The translations under genes and the position numbers were made by a program. From Diaphorobacter sp. HDW4A (GTDB taxonomy: Bacteria > Pseudomonadota > Gammaproteobacteria > Burkholderiales > Burkholderiaceae_C), in NCBI RefSeq assembly GCF_011305995.1, contig NZ_CP049910.1, positions 186,001-250,000 of the forward strand: DNA of 64,000 bases, written 5' to 3'. The notes beneath the pieces were generated by a model, which saw only the letters and a program-made list of their open reading frames with translations, was not told where the DNA came from and did not search any database. Of this stretch, positions 56,569 through 64,000 are shown piece by piece. Position 1 is the stretch's first letter. Every line of letters begins with the position of its first letter.

Positions 56569-57792
56569 GTGACCGCCCTCCGCAGCGCTTCAACGCCACC
56601 ATTCATTCGCCGCATCGCCCATCTCGACATGGACGCGTTCTACGCCTCCGTCGAGCTGCTGCGCTACCCGCAGCTGAAGGGCCTGCCAGTAGTCATCGGC
56701 GGCGGTCGGCGTTCGGAAGACGATGCGCTGGTTGCAAAGTACGGCGACAGGCTCTGCGAGATTCCCATCGCCGAATTTCCGCTGCTCAAGGACTACGTGG
56801 GACGCGGTGTGATCACCACCGCCACCTACGCCGCGCGCCAGTTCGGCGTAGGCTCGGCCATGGGCATGATGAAGGCCGCGCGCCTGTGCCCGCAGGCCAT
56901 CATGCTGCCGGTGGATTTTGCGCAATACCGCAAGTTCTCGCGGCAGTTCAAAGACATCATTCTCTCGATGGCTCCACGCATGGAAGATCGCGGCGTGGAC
57001 GAGGTCTACATTGACTTCACCGATGTCCCTGGAGGTCAGCGCGAGGGCGGCCGCGTGCTCGCTCGGTTGATGCAGAAGACCATTTTCGAAGCGACAGGCC
57101 TGACCTGCTCTATAGGCGTGGCGCCGAACAAGCAGATCGCCAAGATGGCGAGTGAATTCAATAAGCCCAACGGCATTTCCATCGTCCACGAAAGCGATTT
57201 CGAGACCATGATCTGGCCGCTCGCCTGCCGCAAGATCAACGGCGTAGGCCCCAAGGCGGACGCGAAGCTCAAGGACCACGGCATAGAAACCATAGGCCAA
57301 CTGGCAGCCAAGCCACGCGACTGGCTGATCGCGAACTTCGGAAAAAGCTACGGCGCATGGCTCCACGCGGCAGCCCATGGCCACGACGACCGCCCCGTGG
57401 TGACCGAAAGTGAACCCGTCTCCATGAGCCGCGAAACCACCTTCGACCGCGACCTCCACGCCGTCCACGACAAGGCAGAACTGGGCCGCATCTTCACCGA
57501 ACTCTGCCTGCAGGTGGCGGCCGACCTGAAGCGCAAAGGCTACGCGGGGAAAACCATAGGCATCAAGCTGCGTTACGACGATTTCAAAATCGCCACGCGC
57601 GATCAGTCCATCGACGACTACACGCAGGACGCTGCAACGATCCGCCGATTTGCAGGCCTGTGCTTGAAGCGCGTGCCATTGCACAAACGTTTGCGGCTGC
57701 TGGGTGTGCGAGTAGGCAATCTGCTGCCGCAGGACGAAGTGGAGCAGGCGAGGGCCGAGCAAAAAAGCGGCGAGAGCGCATCGCTTTTCTAG
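56569..57792 (+). CDS. dinB: DNA polymerase IV (Y family)
   Basis: A 407-residue translesion polymerase from a GTG start at 56569; no ATG lies near the homologous N-terminus. Catalytic acidic residues are Asp20 and Asp22 in HLDMDAFYASVE and Asp144-Glu145 in GVDEVYIDF. SIGVAPNKQIAKMASEFNKP and the helix-hairpin-helix INGVGPKADAKL are typical. Compared with E. coli DinB there is an extra segment of roughly 30 residues (about 48-79, including RSEDDALVAKYGDRLCEIPI) between the first strand pair and GVITTATYAAR. The C-terminal SASLF may be a beta-clamp-binding tail. Positions suggest a possible operon with the DMT gene. Confidence 0.93.
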   Translation: MTALRSASTPPFIRRIAHLDMDAFYASVELLRYPQLKGLPVVIGGGRRSEDDALVAKYGDRLCEIPIAEFPLLKDYVGRGVITTATYAARQFGVGSAMGMMKAARLCPQAIMLPVDFAQYRKFSRQFKDIILSMAPRMEDRGVDEVYIDFTDVPGGQREGGRVLARLMQKTIFEATGLTCSIGVAPNKQIAKMASEFNKPNGISIVHESDFETMIWPLACRKINGVGPKADAKLKDHGIETIGQLAAKPRDWLIANFGKSYGAWLHAAAHGHDDRPVVTESEPVSMSRETTFDRDLHAVHDKAELGRIFTELCLQVAADLKRKGYAGKTIGIKLRYDDFKIATRDQSIDDYTQDAATIRRFAGLCLKRVPLHKRLRLLGVRVGNLLPQDEVEQARAEQKSGESASLF

Positions 57793-57796
57793 AACC

Positions 57797-57964
57797 GGCA
57801 CGAGCGTAGCAAAGTGCCGTGTGCACCTCTTCAAATCACTTTTGCGGCAAGCTGTCTGAGCGGAGAGCCGCAGGCTCGCAGCGAGTTTTGCCGCAGGTAT
57901 TCAAAAGCGCGTTTTTGGTGACTTTTTGCGCGCAAGCAAAAAGTTACTGCCCCGCCGGGGGCAG
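57797..57964. repeat. Multi-hairpin spacer between convergent dinB and queF
   Basis: Four inverted repeats lie in series: GGCAC/GTGCC (57797-57818), GCGGCAA/TTGCCGC (57844-57894), CTTTTTGC/GCAAAAAG (57922-57943) and CTGCCCC/GGGGCAG (57947-57964). The last two resemble blocks I have seen repeated between genes in Burkholderiales. They likely end transcripts from both sides. No coding potential. Confidence 0.6.
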
Positions 57965-58003
57965 TTCCGGCCTCAGGCCTCAATGAGGCCCAGTGTCAGG
58001 GAA

Positions 58004-58870
58004 TCACTGCCGGGCATTCCGCAGATTCCGAGGCAAAGCCTGCGGATGACTGGTCCGCAACGGATTGATATCCAACCCTCCCCGCCGCGTATACCGCGCA
58101 TACACCGACAACTTGATCGGCCGACACCGCGTCCAGATATCCATGAAAATCCGCTCCACACACTGCTCATGGAATTCGTTGTGATTGCGAAAACTCACGA
58201 TGTACTTGAGCAGCCCTTCCTGATCGATCTGCGCGCCGCTGTAGCTGATTTGCACGCTGCCCCAGTCCGGCTGCCCGGTCACGAGGCAATTGCTCTTGAG
58301 CAGATGGCTCACGAGCTCTTCGCTGACCGGCGCTTCGCCGTGATTCGCTGTGAGCAGTTCCGGTGCTGGTGAGTATTGGTCGCAGTCGATGTCCAGACGA
58401 TCGAGCAGCAAGCCTTCGAGCTCGCCCATGCGCTCTTGCTCGAAGTTCTCGGCCAGCACCAGCTTGAGACCGATGGTGCGAGGCGCATCGCTGCCGCGCC
58501 AGACGGCTTCGCTCACGTCGGCGCGGATGGCGTCGCGCACCTCTTCGACGCCGGTGAAGCGGCTGTTGTTGAAGCTGTTGAGATACAGCTTGAAGGATTT
58601 GCTCTCCACGATATTGGGGCTCTCGCAGGGAATCGTGAAGTGCGCGAGTGCGACCTGCGGCTTGCCTTTGGCATTGAGCCAGGAGACTTCATAGGCGGTC
58701 CACAGGTCGGCACCGAAGAAGGGAGGGGCCTTGTCGTCGACACCGATTTCCTTGCGCTTGGTTTCCCGCGGGATGGGAAACAGCAGCGTGGCGTCGTATT
58801 GGTCCGCGTACGCAGACGCCTTGCCAAGCGGGGATTGTTCGGGCGAGTCGGGAGAGGATGGAACGTTCAT
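58004..58870 (-). CDS. queF: NADPH-dependent 7-cyano-7-deazaguanine (preQ0) reductase
   Basis: A 288-residue QueF of the longer, two-domain type found in Gram-negative bacteria. It reduces the nitrile of preQ0 to preQ1 for queuosine tRNA modification. The NADPH motif [13 protein letters not shown] is at 89-101, the catalytic Cys195 in [14 protein letters not shown] with Asp202, and the C-terminal [13 protein letters not shown] carries the family's other conserved block. The start [10 protein letters not shown] at 58870 is preferred to upstream in-frame codons that overlap the oxygenase gene. The other queuosine genes are not in the window. It follows the oxygenase gene on the same strand by 40 bases. 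Confidence 0.95.
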   Translation of the reverse strand: MNVPSSPDSPEQSPLGKASAYADQYDATLLFPIPRETKRKEIGVDDKAPPFFGADLWTAYEVSWLNAKGKPQVALAHFTIPCESPNIVESKSFKLYLNSFNNSRFTGVEEVRDAIRADVSEAVWRGSDAPRTIGLKLVLAENFEQERMGELEGLLLDRLDIDCDQYSPAPELLTANHGEAPVSEELVSHLLKSNCLVTGQPDWGSVQISYSGAQIDQEGLLKYIVSFRNHNEFHEQCVERIFMDIWTRCRPIKLSVYARYTRRGGLDINPLRTSHPQALPRNLRNARQ

Positions 58871-58910
58871 TCGCGAAAACAGGATGGATGAATGGATGTT
58901 TGGATGAGGG

Positions 58911-59798
58911 TCAGACAAACTCGCCTTGGCGCAACCACTTGGTGGCGATCCATTTTTCACCCTCTATCACGGGCGAGCCGCCGTGCAGGGTCTTGGTGCT
59001 GGCGTGGGGACGGTCGTAACTGAAGAAGACGGCATTGCCTTGACGCGGACCGACTTCGAGATGGATGTCGGGGAAAACCGTGCCGCCGCCCTTGATCGGG
59101 CTGTTGAGATACACCACGAGCGTGCCGACACGCTGGCCGCCGCGTTTGGTGATGGTCGCGGTTCCAGGTTCGGCGGGGTCGAAATAATCGTAATGAGGCT
59201 TGTACTCCGCACCAGGCCCGTAGCGCAGGATCTGCAGACCCTCGCCGTTTTCCAACGGCCAGTTCACGAGTTTGGCGATGCGTGCCTCGAGCTTTTTGAC
59301 GATCTCGATTTCGCCGCGCTGGAAGAACATGCCTTCGCTGGTGCGGCTGGCGTTGACTTCCTCGCCGCCGGTCTTGGTCTCCACCGTCTTGGAGCGAGCC
59401 ATGCGAGGCTTGGCGGCATCAATGAGCGTCTCGCATTCTTCGCGCGAAAGCAGGTTGCCGAACAGCACGATGCGCGGAGTGGCCACCTCGAGCAGCACTT
59501 CCACCTGACGGTCACCGACATCAATGAATAGCGGTGATTCCTCCAGCAGCGGCTCGGGCACCGGGCTGGCTTCGGGCAGGCCGCTCTGCACCGTGACAGT
59601 GTGGAGATGCTCGCGCAGAACCACTTCCAGCGCATCGATGGCGACGTCCTCGTTCCAACCCGAATCCGTCATCGATTTGAGAAGGGCGGGGGCGGTGAAT
59701 CCCGCCTGTGCTTGCGCAACGATCCACCGGCGCAATTCGGGCGTGATGGGCTGTTGCGCTTGAGTGGCGGCGCTGTGGCTGCTTGTACGAGAAGGCAT
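58911..59798 (-). CDS. 2OG-Fe(II) oxygenase, prolyl 4-hydroxylase-like
   Basis: A 295-residue protein with a C-terminal P4Hc domain. Iron ligands are His202 and Asp204 in [10 protein letters not shown] and His272 in KTLHGGSPV; Lys282 in GEKWIATKW is the probable 2-oxoglutarate anchor. The N-terminal 90 residues contain a helical part ([20 protein letters not shown]) not part of the catalytic fold. Cytoplasmic location is likely since no signal peptide is seen. Bacterial relatives hydroxylate proline in proteins such as EF-Tu or peptides; the target here is unknown. It lies between yaaA and queF on the same strand. Confidence 0.9.
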   Translation of the reverse strand: MPSRTSSHSAATQAQQPITPELRRWIVAQAQAGFTAPALLKSMTDSGWNEDVAIDALEVVLREHLHTVTVQSGLPEASPVPEPLLEESPLFIDVGDRQVEVLLEVATPRIVLFGNLLSREECETLIDAAKPRMARSKTVETKTGGEEVNASRTSEGMFFQRGEIEIVKKLEARIAKLVNWPLENGEGLQILRYGPGAEYKPHYDYFDPAEPGTATITKRGGQRVGTLVVYLNSPIKGGGTVFPDIHLEVGPRQGNAVFFSYDRPHASTKTLHGGSPVIEGEKWIATKWLRQGEFV

Positions 59799-59840
59799 GG
59801 TGCTGGAGTTCCTTTGCCTGGTGTGTGACGGTCTACGTTC

Positions 59841-60623
59841 TCAATTCTCCGCGAGCTTGCGGCGAAACACCAGACGCTCTGGCGAAGACGATGCCGTGTG
59901 CAGTGCATAGCCATCGATACCGAAGGCCTCGAGCTGGTGCGGTGTCGTGACGCGATGCTCGATGGCGAAGCGGGCCATGAGTCCACGGGCGCGCTTGGCA
60001 TAGAAACTGATGATCTTGTACTGGCCGTTCTTGAAGTCCTCGAACACGCATTCGATCACGCGCGCCTTGAGCGTCTTGAGGTCCACGGACTTGAAGTACT
60101 CCTGCGAGGCCAGATTCACCACGACCGGCGTGGTGTCGGCCTGCAGGCGCTTGTTCAGATGCTCGGCGATGCGCTTGCCCCAGAACTTGTAGAGCGTGGC
60201 CCCAGCGCTGGTTTCCAGCCGCGTGCCCATCTCGAGGCGGTAGGGCTGCATGCGGTCCAGCGGACGCAGCACGCCGTAGAGGCCGCTCAGGATAGCCAGA
60301 TGGCTTTGCGCCCATGCCAGATCGTCGGTGGACAGGCTCTGCGCCCGCAGGCCCTCATACACATCGCCATTGAAGGCCATCACGGCCTGGCGTGAGTTCT
60401 TGGAGGTGAACTTGGGGCTCCAAGTGGCGTAGCGTGCGACGTTCAGACCCGCGAGCGTGTCGCTGATGCCCATGAGCGAGGCGATTTCCTGTGGAGACTT
60501 CTGCTTGAGCACGTCGATGAGCTTTTGCGCATCCGGCACGAACTGGGGCTGGGTGTGCGCGAGATCGGGAGCAAGGGGCGTGTCGTAGTCCAGTGACTTG
60601 GCTGGGGAGAGAAGAAACAGCAT
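59841..60623 (-). CDS. yaaA: Peroxide stress protein YaaA (DUF328)
   Basis: A 260-residue YaaA-family protein, which in E. coli lowers intracellular free iron during hydrogen peroxide stress. Family markers are the N-terminal [46 protein letters not shown] and the C-terminal [16 protein letters not shown]. Length is typical. The oxygenase gene follows 42 bases downstream on the same strand, which may make the two coregulated; no OxyR-type site was identified by eye. Confidence 0.95.
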   Translation of the reverse strand: MLFLLSPAKSLDYDTPLAPDLAHTQPQFVPDAQKLIDVLKQKSPQEIASLMGISDTLAGLNVARYATWSPKFTSKNSRQAVMAFNGDVYEGLRAQSLSTDDLAWAQSHLAILSGLYGVLRPLDRMQPYRLEMGTRLETSAGATLYKFWGKRIAEHLNKRLQADTTPVVVNLASQEYFKSVDLKTLKARVIECVFEDFKNGQYKIISFYAKRARGLMARFAIEHRVTTPHQLEAFGIDGYALHTASSSPERLVFRRKLAEN

Positions 60624-60690
60624 GGGGTGATTTTCGCCTGCAATCGGATTTCGTCACGGAGCGTCGGGTTGAATTCTGGGCGTGCCATGA

Positions 60691-60728
60691 AAAACACCCC
60701 GTAACGCGTCAGGCGTTCGGGGTGTTTT
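60691..60728. terminator. Bidirectional terminator between rne and yaaA
   Basis: AAAACACCCCG (60691-60701) and CGGGGTGTTTT (60718-60728) form an 11-bp stem, extended by AACGC/GCGTT, with a GTCAG loop. T runs flank both sides; it ends the rne transcript. Confidence 0.9.
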
Positions 60729-60770
60729 GACCAACCCCCGGCGTTTGTGACGCTCGGGTTTCAGTGCAGA

Positions 60771-63700
60771 TTACTGCTGTTGCTGCTGTTGTTCCTGATC
60801 GAACGGCAGGCGCAGTTCGCTCAGATCGCGGCGGGTTTCGACCAGCACCAGCGGGCCTTCGTCGATCACTACCACCGGAGGCCGTTCGCGTGGCACATGC
60901 ACCGGCTTGGGTTCGGAGGCAATCGCGGCTTGCACTGCGGCGATCTTGTTGGCGTCGGAGTTCACCCACTGCAGACCCGATGCGTTTGCCAGCTCACTCA
61001 GCGACTGCATGGGCAGTTCGTAGTTGCGAACGCGCGGCATGCCGACGTCCTGAGCCACTTCAGTCACTGCCTCAGCGATTTTGGCGACCACCACTGGCTG
61101 CGCTGCCGGAACGACAATGGCTTCTGCGGAGGGCGAGACCACGATGGTCGGCGCAGGCGCGGCTTCCGCTACCGGCGCCGGAGCGGGCGCTGGTGCCGGA
61201 GCAGCCACTACAGGCTCCACAGCGGCGACGGCCACGGCGGTGCTCTGCGAGAAGTAGCTGCGGCGCGCTGGCTCGTCGCCCGCGACCACGTTTTCCGTGG
61301 ACGAGGCGGCGACGATCACATCGGCCTGCACTTCGGCAGCAGGGGTTTGCGTGTCCATGCCGGACTCGGTACCGGTTTCCGCATTGCCGTTGTTGCGACC
61401 ACGACGGTCACGGCCGTAGCGATCACGCGAGCGGCGCTCGCGGCGTTCGCCTTCGGGCGCTGTCGATGCACCTTCGACATTGGCACCGTCGTTGTTCGCA
61501 TCGACCGGATTGTTCAGCGACAGGTCGATGTCGGGCATCGGCATCAGTGGCAGGTTTTCCGCCACGGGTGCTGCGGCGTTCGCGTCGATGGTGCGCGGAG
61601 CGCGCTCACCACGCTCACGGCGCTCGCCACGTTGGCCGCGTTCACCACGGTCTCCGCGTTCGCCACGTTCACGACGTGGACGATCTCCGGTCACTGCGGA
61701 CGTGTCATCCGATGGCATGCCTGCGGGTGCCGACGCGTCAAACGCCGGATTGGCATTGCGCTGCTCGTTGTTGCGGTCACGGCCGTTGCGGGGCTCGCGG
61801 CGGTTTTCACCTTCTGCACGCTCACCGCGGTCATTGCGCTCGTTGCGGCGGTCATTGTTGCGAGCTTCGCCGCCTTCACGTGGCTGGCGCGGCTCGCCAT
61901 TGGCGCTGCGGTCATTGCGCTCGTTGCGGCGACCGTTGCGGCCCTCACCACGGGATTCACCATTCGCACCTTCGGTACGGTTGGCGTCGCGCTGATTGTC
62001 ACGGCCGCCTTCACGGTTACCGTCACGATTACCATCGCGGCTTCCATCGCGATTGCCGCCACGGCGACGATCATTTCCACGGCCTTCGCGGCGCGGTTCG
62101 CGGGTTTCGGCTGCTGGTGCAGCCACTGGTGCGGGCGCGGCAACAGGTGCGGCAGCCGGGCCAAAGCCGAACAGGCTCTTGAGCCAGGCGATGAAGCCCA
62201 TTTCCTGTGGACGTGCTGGCGCTGGATGTGCGGGCGTTGGCGCTGGAGGCGTCGCTGGAGCGGCTGTGCCGGTGCGCTGTGGCTGCTGGCCGGTGGCGCG
62301 TGCGGCTGCACGGGCGGCTGCATCGGGACGTGGCTCGACCTGCGGTGCCGGTGCATCAGGCAGTACACCTTTGATGACAGGGGTCTGCTTGTTGGTCGGC
62401 TCCTGCGAGCGACGGGTCACCTTGGTCTGGTCTTCGGTTTCCTCGGCGAGCTGGTAGCTGGCCTGCAGGTCTTCCAGGCGCGGATCGTCGTGCTTCAAGC
62501 GCTCGAGCTTGTAGTGCGGCGTTTCGAGCGACTTGTTTGGAATCATCACCACGTTCACGCGCTGCTTGAGCTCGATCTTGGCAATTTCGGTGCGCTTTTC
62601 GTTCAACAGGAATGAAGCCACTTCCACCGGCACCTGGCAGTGCACGGCGGCCGTGTTGTCCTTCATGGACTCTTCCTGGATGATGCGCAGGATCTGCAGA
62701 GCCGAACTTTCCGTGTCGCGGATATGGCCGGAGCCGCCGCAGCGTGGGCAGTTGATGTGCGCACCTTCGGACAAAGCGGGCTTCAGGCGCTGACGGCTCA
62801 TTTCCATCAGGCCGAACTTGCTGATCGAGCCGAACTGCACGCGTGCGCGGTCCTGGCGCAGGGCGTCGCGCAGGCGGTTTTCCACTTCGCGGCGGTTCTT
62901 CGACTCTTCCATGTCGATGAAATCGATGACGATCAGACCGCCCAAATCGCGCAGACGCATCTGGCGGGCCACTTCGTCAGCGGCTTCCAGGTTGGTGCGG
63001 GTGGCGGTTTCTTCGATGTCGCCGCCCTTGATGGCGCGGGCCGAGTTCACGTCCACCGAAACCAGTGCTTCGGTGTGGTCGATCACCACGGCGCCGCCCG
63101 AAGGCAGGGTCACGGTGCGCGAGTAGGCGGACTCGATCTGGTGCTCGATCTGAAAGCGGCTGAACAGCGGCGCGTCGTCGCGGTAGCGCTTCACGCGCGA
63201 TGCGTGCTCGGGCATCACGTGCGACATGAACTGATGCGCTTGATCGAAGATGTCGTCGGTGTCGATCAGGATGTCGCCGATGTCGCCGTTGAAATAGTCG
63301 CGGATCGCGCGGATCACGAGGCTCGATTCCTGATAGATCAGGAAGGCTCCACGGCCCGACTTGGCTGCGCCGTCGATGGCGGTCCACAGCTTGAGCAGGT
63401 AGTTCAGGTCCCACTGCAGCTCGGGCGCGGTGCGGCCGATGCCGGCGGTGCGCGCAATGATCGACATGCCCTTGGGGTAGTCGAGCTGGTCCATCGCTTC
63501 TTTGAGCTCGGCGCGGTCCTCACCCTCGATACGGCGCGAAACGCCACCGCCGCGTGGGTTGTTGGGCATCAGCACGACATAGCGGCCGGCCAGTGAGATG
63601 AAGGTGGTCAGGGCTGCGCCCTTGTTGCCGCGCTCTTCTTTTTCGACCTGAACCAGCAGTTCCTGACCTTCGCGGATCGCGTCCTGGATCTTGGCCTGAC

Positions 63701-63953
63701 TGGGCGAGACGCCTTCGGCGAAATACTGCTTGGAGATTTCCTTGAAGGGCAGGAAGCCGTGGCGGTCTTCGCCGTAGTCCACAAAGCAGGCTTCGAGCGA
63801 TGGCTCGACGCGGGTCACGACCGCCTTGTAGATGTTGCCCTTGCGTTGTTCGCGTCCCTCGATCTCGATCTCGTAGTCCAGCAGCTTCTGGCCGTCGACG
63901 ATGGCCAAGCGGCGTTCTTCGGGCTGCGTGGCATTGATGAGCATCCGTTTCAT
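60771..63953 (-). CDS. rne: Ribonuclease E
   Basis: A 1,060-residue RNase E, the main endonuclease of mRNA decay and rRNA/tRNA processing. The S1 domain lies in the first 120 residues ([20 protein letters not shown]). The catalytic acidic residues are in [12 protein letters not shown] and [19 protein letters not shown], and Zn-link cysteines are Cys402 and Cys405 in CPRCGGSG. The C-terminal half is low in complexity: an Arg/Asn/Gly-rich stretch around residues 615-815 with NRDGNRDG-type repeats, then acidic and Ala/Pro-rich parts and a short poly-Gln tail. Such tails bind RNA and degradosome partners. AAGGAAA precedes the ATG at 63953. The remaining 47 bases to the window end are its leader. 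Confidence 0.96.
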   Translation of the reverse strand: MKRMLINATQPEERRLAIVDGQKLLDYEIEIEGREQRKGNIYKAVVTRVEPSLEACFVDYGEDRHGFLPFKEISKQYFAEGVSPSQAKIQDAIREGQELLVQVEKEERGNKGAALTTFISLAGRYVVLMPNNPRGGGVSRRIEGEDRAELKEAMDQLDYPKGMSIIARTAGIGRTAPELQWDLNYLLKLWTAIDGAAKSGRGAFLIYQESSLVIRAIRDYFNGDIGDILIDTDDIFDQAHQFMSHVMPEHASRVKRYRDDAPLFSRFQIEHQIESAYSRTVTLPSGGAVVIDHTEALVSVDVNSARAIKGGDIEETATRTNLEAADEVARQMRLRDLGGLIVIDFIDMEESKNRREVENRLRDALRQDRARVQFGSISKFGLMEMSRQRLKPALSEGAHINCPRCGGSGHIRDTESSALQILRIIQEESMKDNTAAVHCQVPVEVASFLLNEKRTEIAKIELKQRVNVVMIPNKSLETPHYKLERLKHDDPRLEDLQASYQLAEETEDQTKVTRRSQEPTNKQTPVIKGVLPDAPAPQVEPRPDAAARAAARATGQQPQRTGTAAPATPPAPTPAHPAPARPQEMGFIAWLKSLFGFGPAAAPVAAPAPVAAPAAETREPRREGRGNDRRRGGNRDGSRDGNRDGNREGGRDNQRDANRTEGANGESRGEGRNGRRNERNDRSANGEPRQPREGGEARNNDRRNERNDRGERAEGENRREPRNGRDRNNEQRNANPAFDASAPAGMPSDDTSAVTGDRPRRERGERGDRGERGQRGERRERGERAPRTIDANAAAPVAENLPLMPMPDIDLSLNNPVDANNDGANVEGASTAPEGERRERRSRDRYGRDRRGRNNGNAETGTESGMDTQTPAAEVQADVIVAASSTENVVAGDEPARRSYFSQSTAVAVAAVEPVVAAPAPAPAPAPVAEAAPAPTIVVSPSAEAIVVPAAQPVVVAKIAEAVTEVAQDVGMPRVRNYELPMQSLSELANASGLQWVNSDANKIAAVQAAIASEPKPVHVPRERPPVVVIDEGPLVLVETRRDLSELRLPFDQEQQQQQQ

Positions 63954-64000
63954 GATGCGTTTCCTTTTCGTTGTTGTATGCGGGTCGACGCGCTGCGTGA

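Noticed and set aside
60747..62615. A 622-codon open frame on the plus strand across the rne 3' half
   Set aside because: It is antisense to the Arg/Asn-rich RNase E tail, and its Gly/Val/Ala-rich product follows from the complement of those repeats. No family resemblance or ribosome-binding site.

Overview
The window looks like chromosome of a GC-rich betaproteobacterium in the Burkholderiales, most likely the Comamonadaceae. This rests on gene content and order: several Bug/TctC-type solute-binding proteins, a TctBA transporter, thrB/BPSS1780-like membrane protein/DUF2782-like protein/polA side by side, a COG4255-type protein divergent from lolCD, and argH divergent from an AlgZ/AlgR-like kinase-regulator pair. 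I see no rRNA, tRNA, CRISPR array, prophage or intact insertion sequence. Coding density is high, and most genes are core or metabolic.

Left part (1-21,126): a partial COG4255-type gene, lolC-lolD (lipoprotein release), a minimal MoxR/DUF58/VWA operon on the minus strand with a membrane-anchored HtrA-like protease upstream, a TatD-family nuclease, a hypoxanthine-type DNA glycosylase, a spermidine-synthase-like protein, a GspE/PilB ATPase, tctB-tctA without a tctC, a DMT exporter, an SDR protein lacking the catalytic Tyr/Lys, then the polA-thrB neighbourhood.

Middle part (21,181-47,815): a LysR regulator divergent from an SDR/Bug/carboxymuconolactone-decarboxylase-like operon (probably catabolic), a gluzincin-like metallopeptidase, an exported dienelactone hydrolase, a ZIP transporter with a His-rich loop, the LytTR two-component pair, argH, another Bug protein, and a 2,003-residue alpha-2-macroglobulin-like protein with an intact CLEQ thioester motif. 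Its usual partner pbpC (PBP1C) lies 6.7 kb downstream. Between them are a TPR/glycosyltransferase-like gene, a GntR regulator, a gamma-glutamyltransferase, a third Bug protein and a methylglyoxal synthase made of two MGS domains, only the second with catalytic residues.

Right part (47,926-64,000): a DMT exporter, an FMN-dependent L-lactate dehydrogenase-type enzyme, a TetR/oxidoreductase/MFS unit with two near-identical palindromic operators, a DUF937-transmembrane-OmpA protein, a TetR/MaoC divergent pair with two ATGATG/CATCAT palindromes, another DMT exporter, dinB with a family-atypical insertion, queF, a 2OG-Fe(II) oxygenase, yaaA and rne (RNase E).

Intergenic space carries several structured elements that look like dispersed repeats: an 18-bp-arm inverted repeat at 13,573-13,666, a 160-bp imperfect palindrome at 26,850-27,009, a GC-rich hairpin element at 32,369-32,471 and a multi-hairpin spacer at 57,797-57,964. 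No large novel defence or mobile system was found. The most unusual items are the tandem methylglyoxal synthase, the DUF937-OmpA protein, the TPR/glycosyltransferase-like protein and the palindromic elements.
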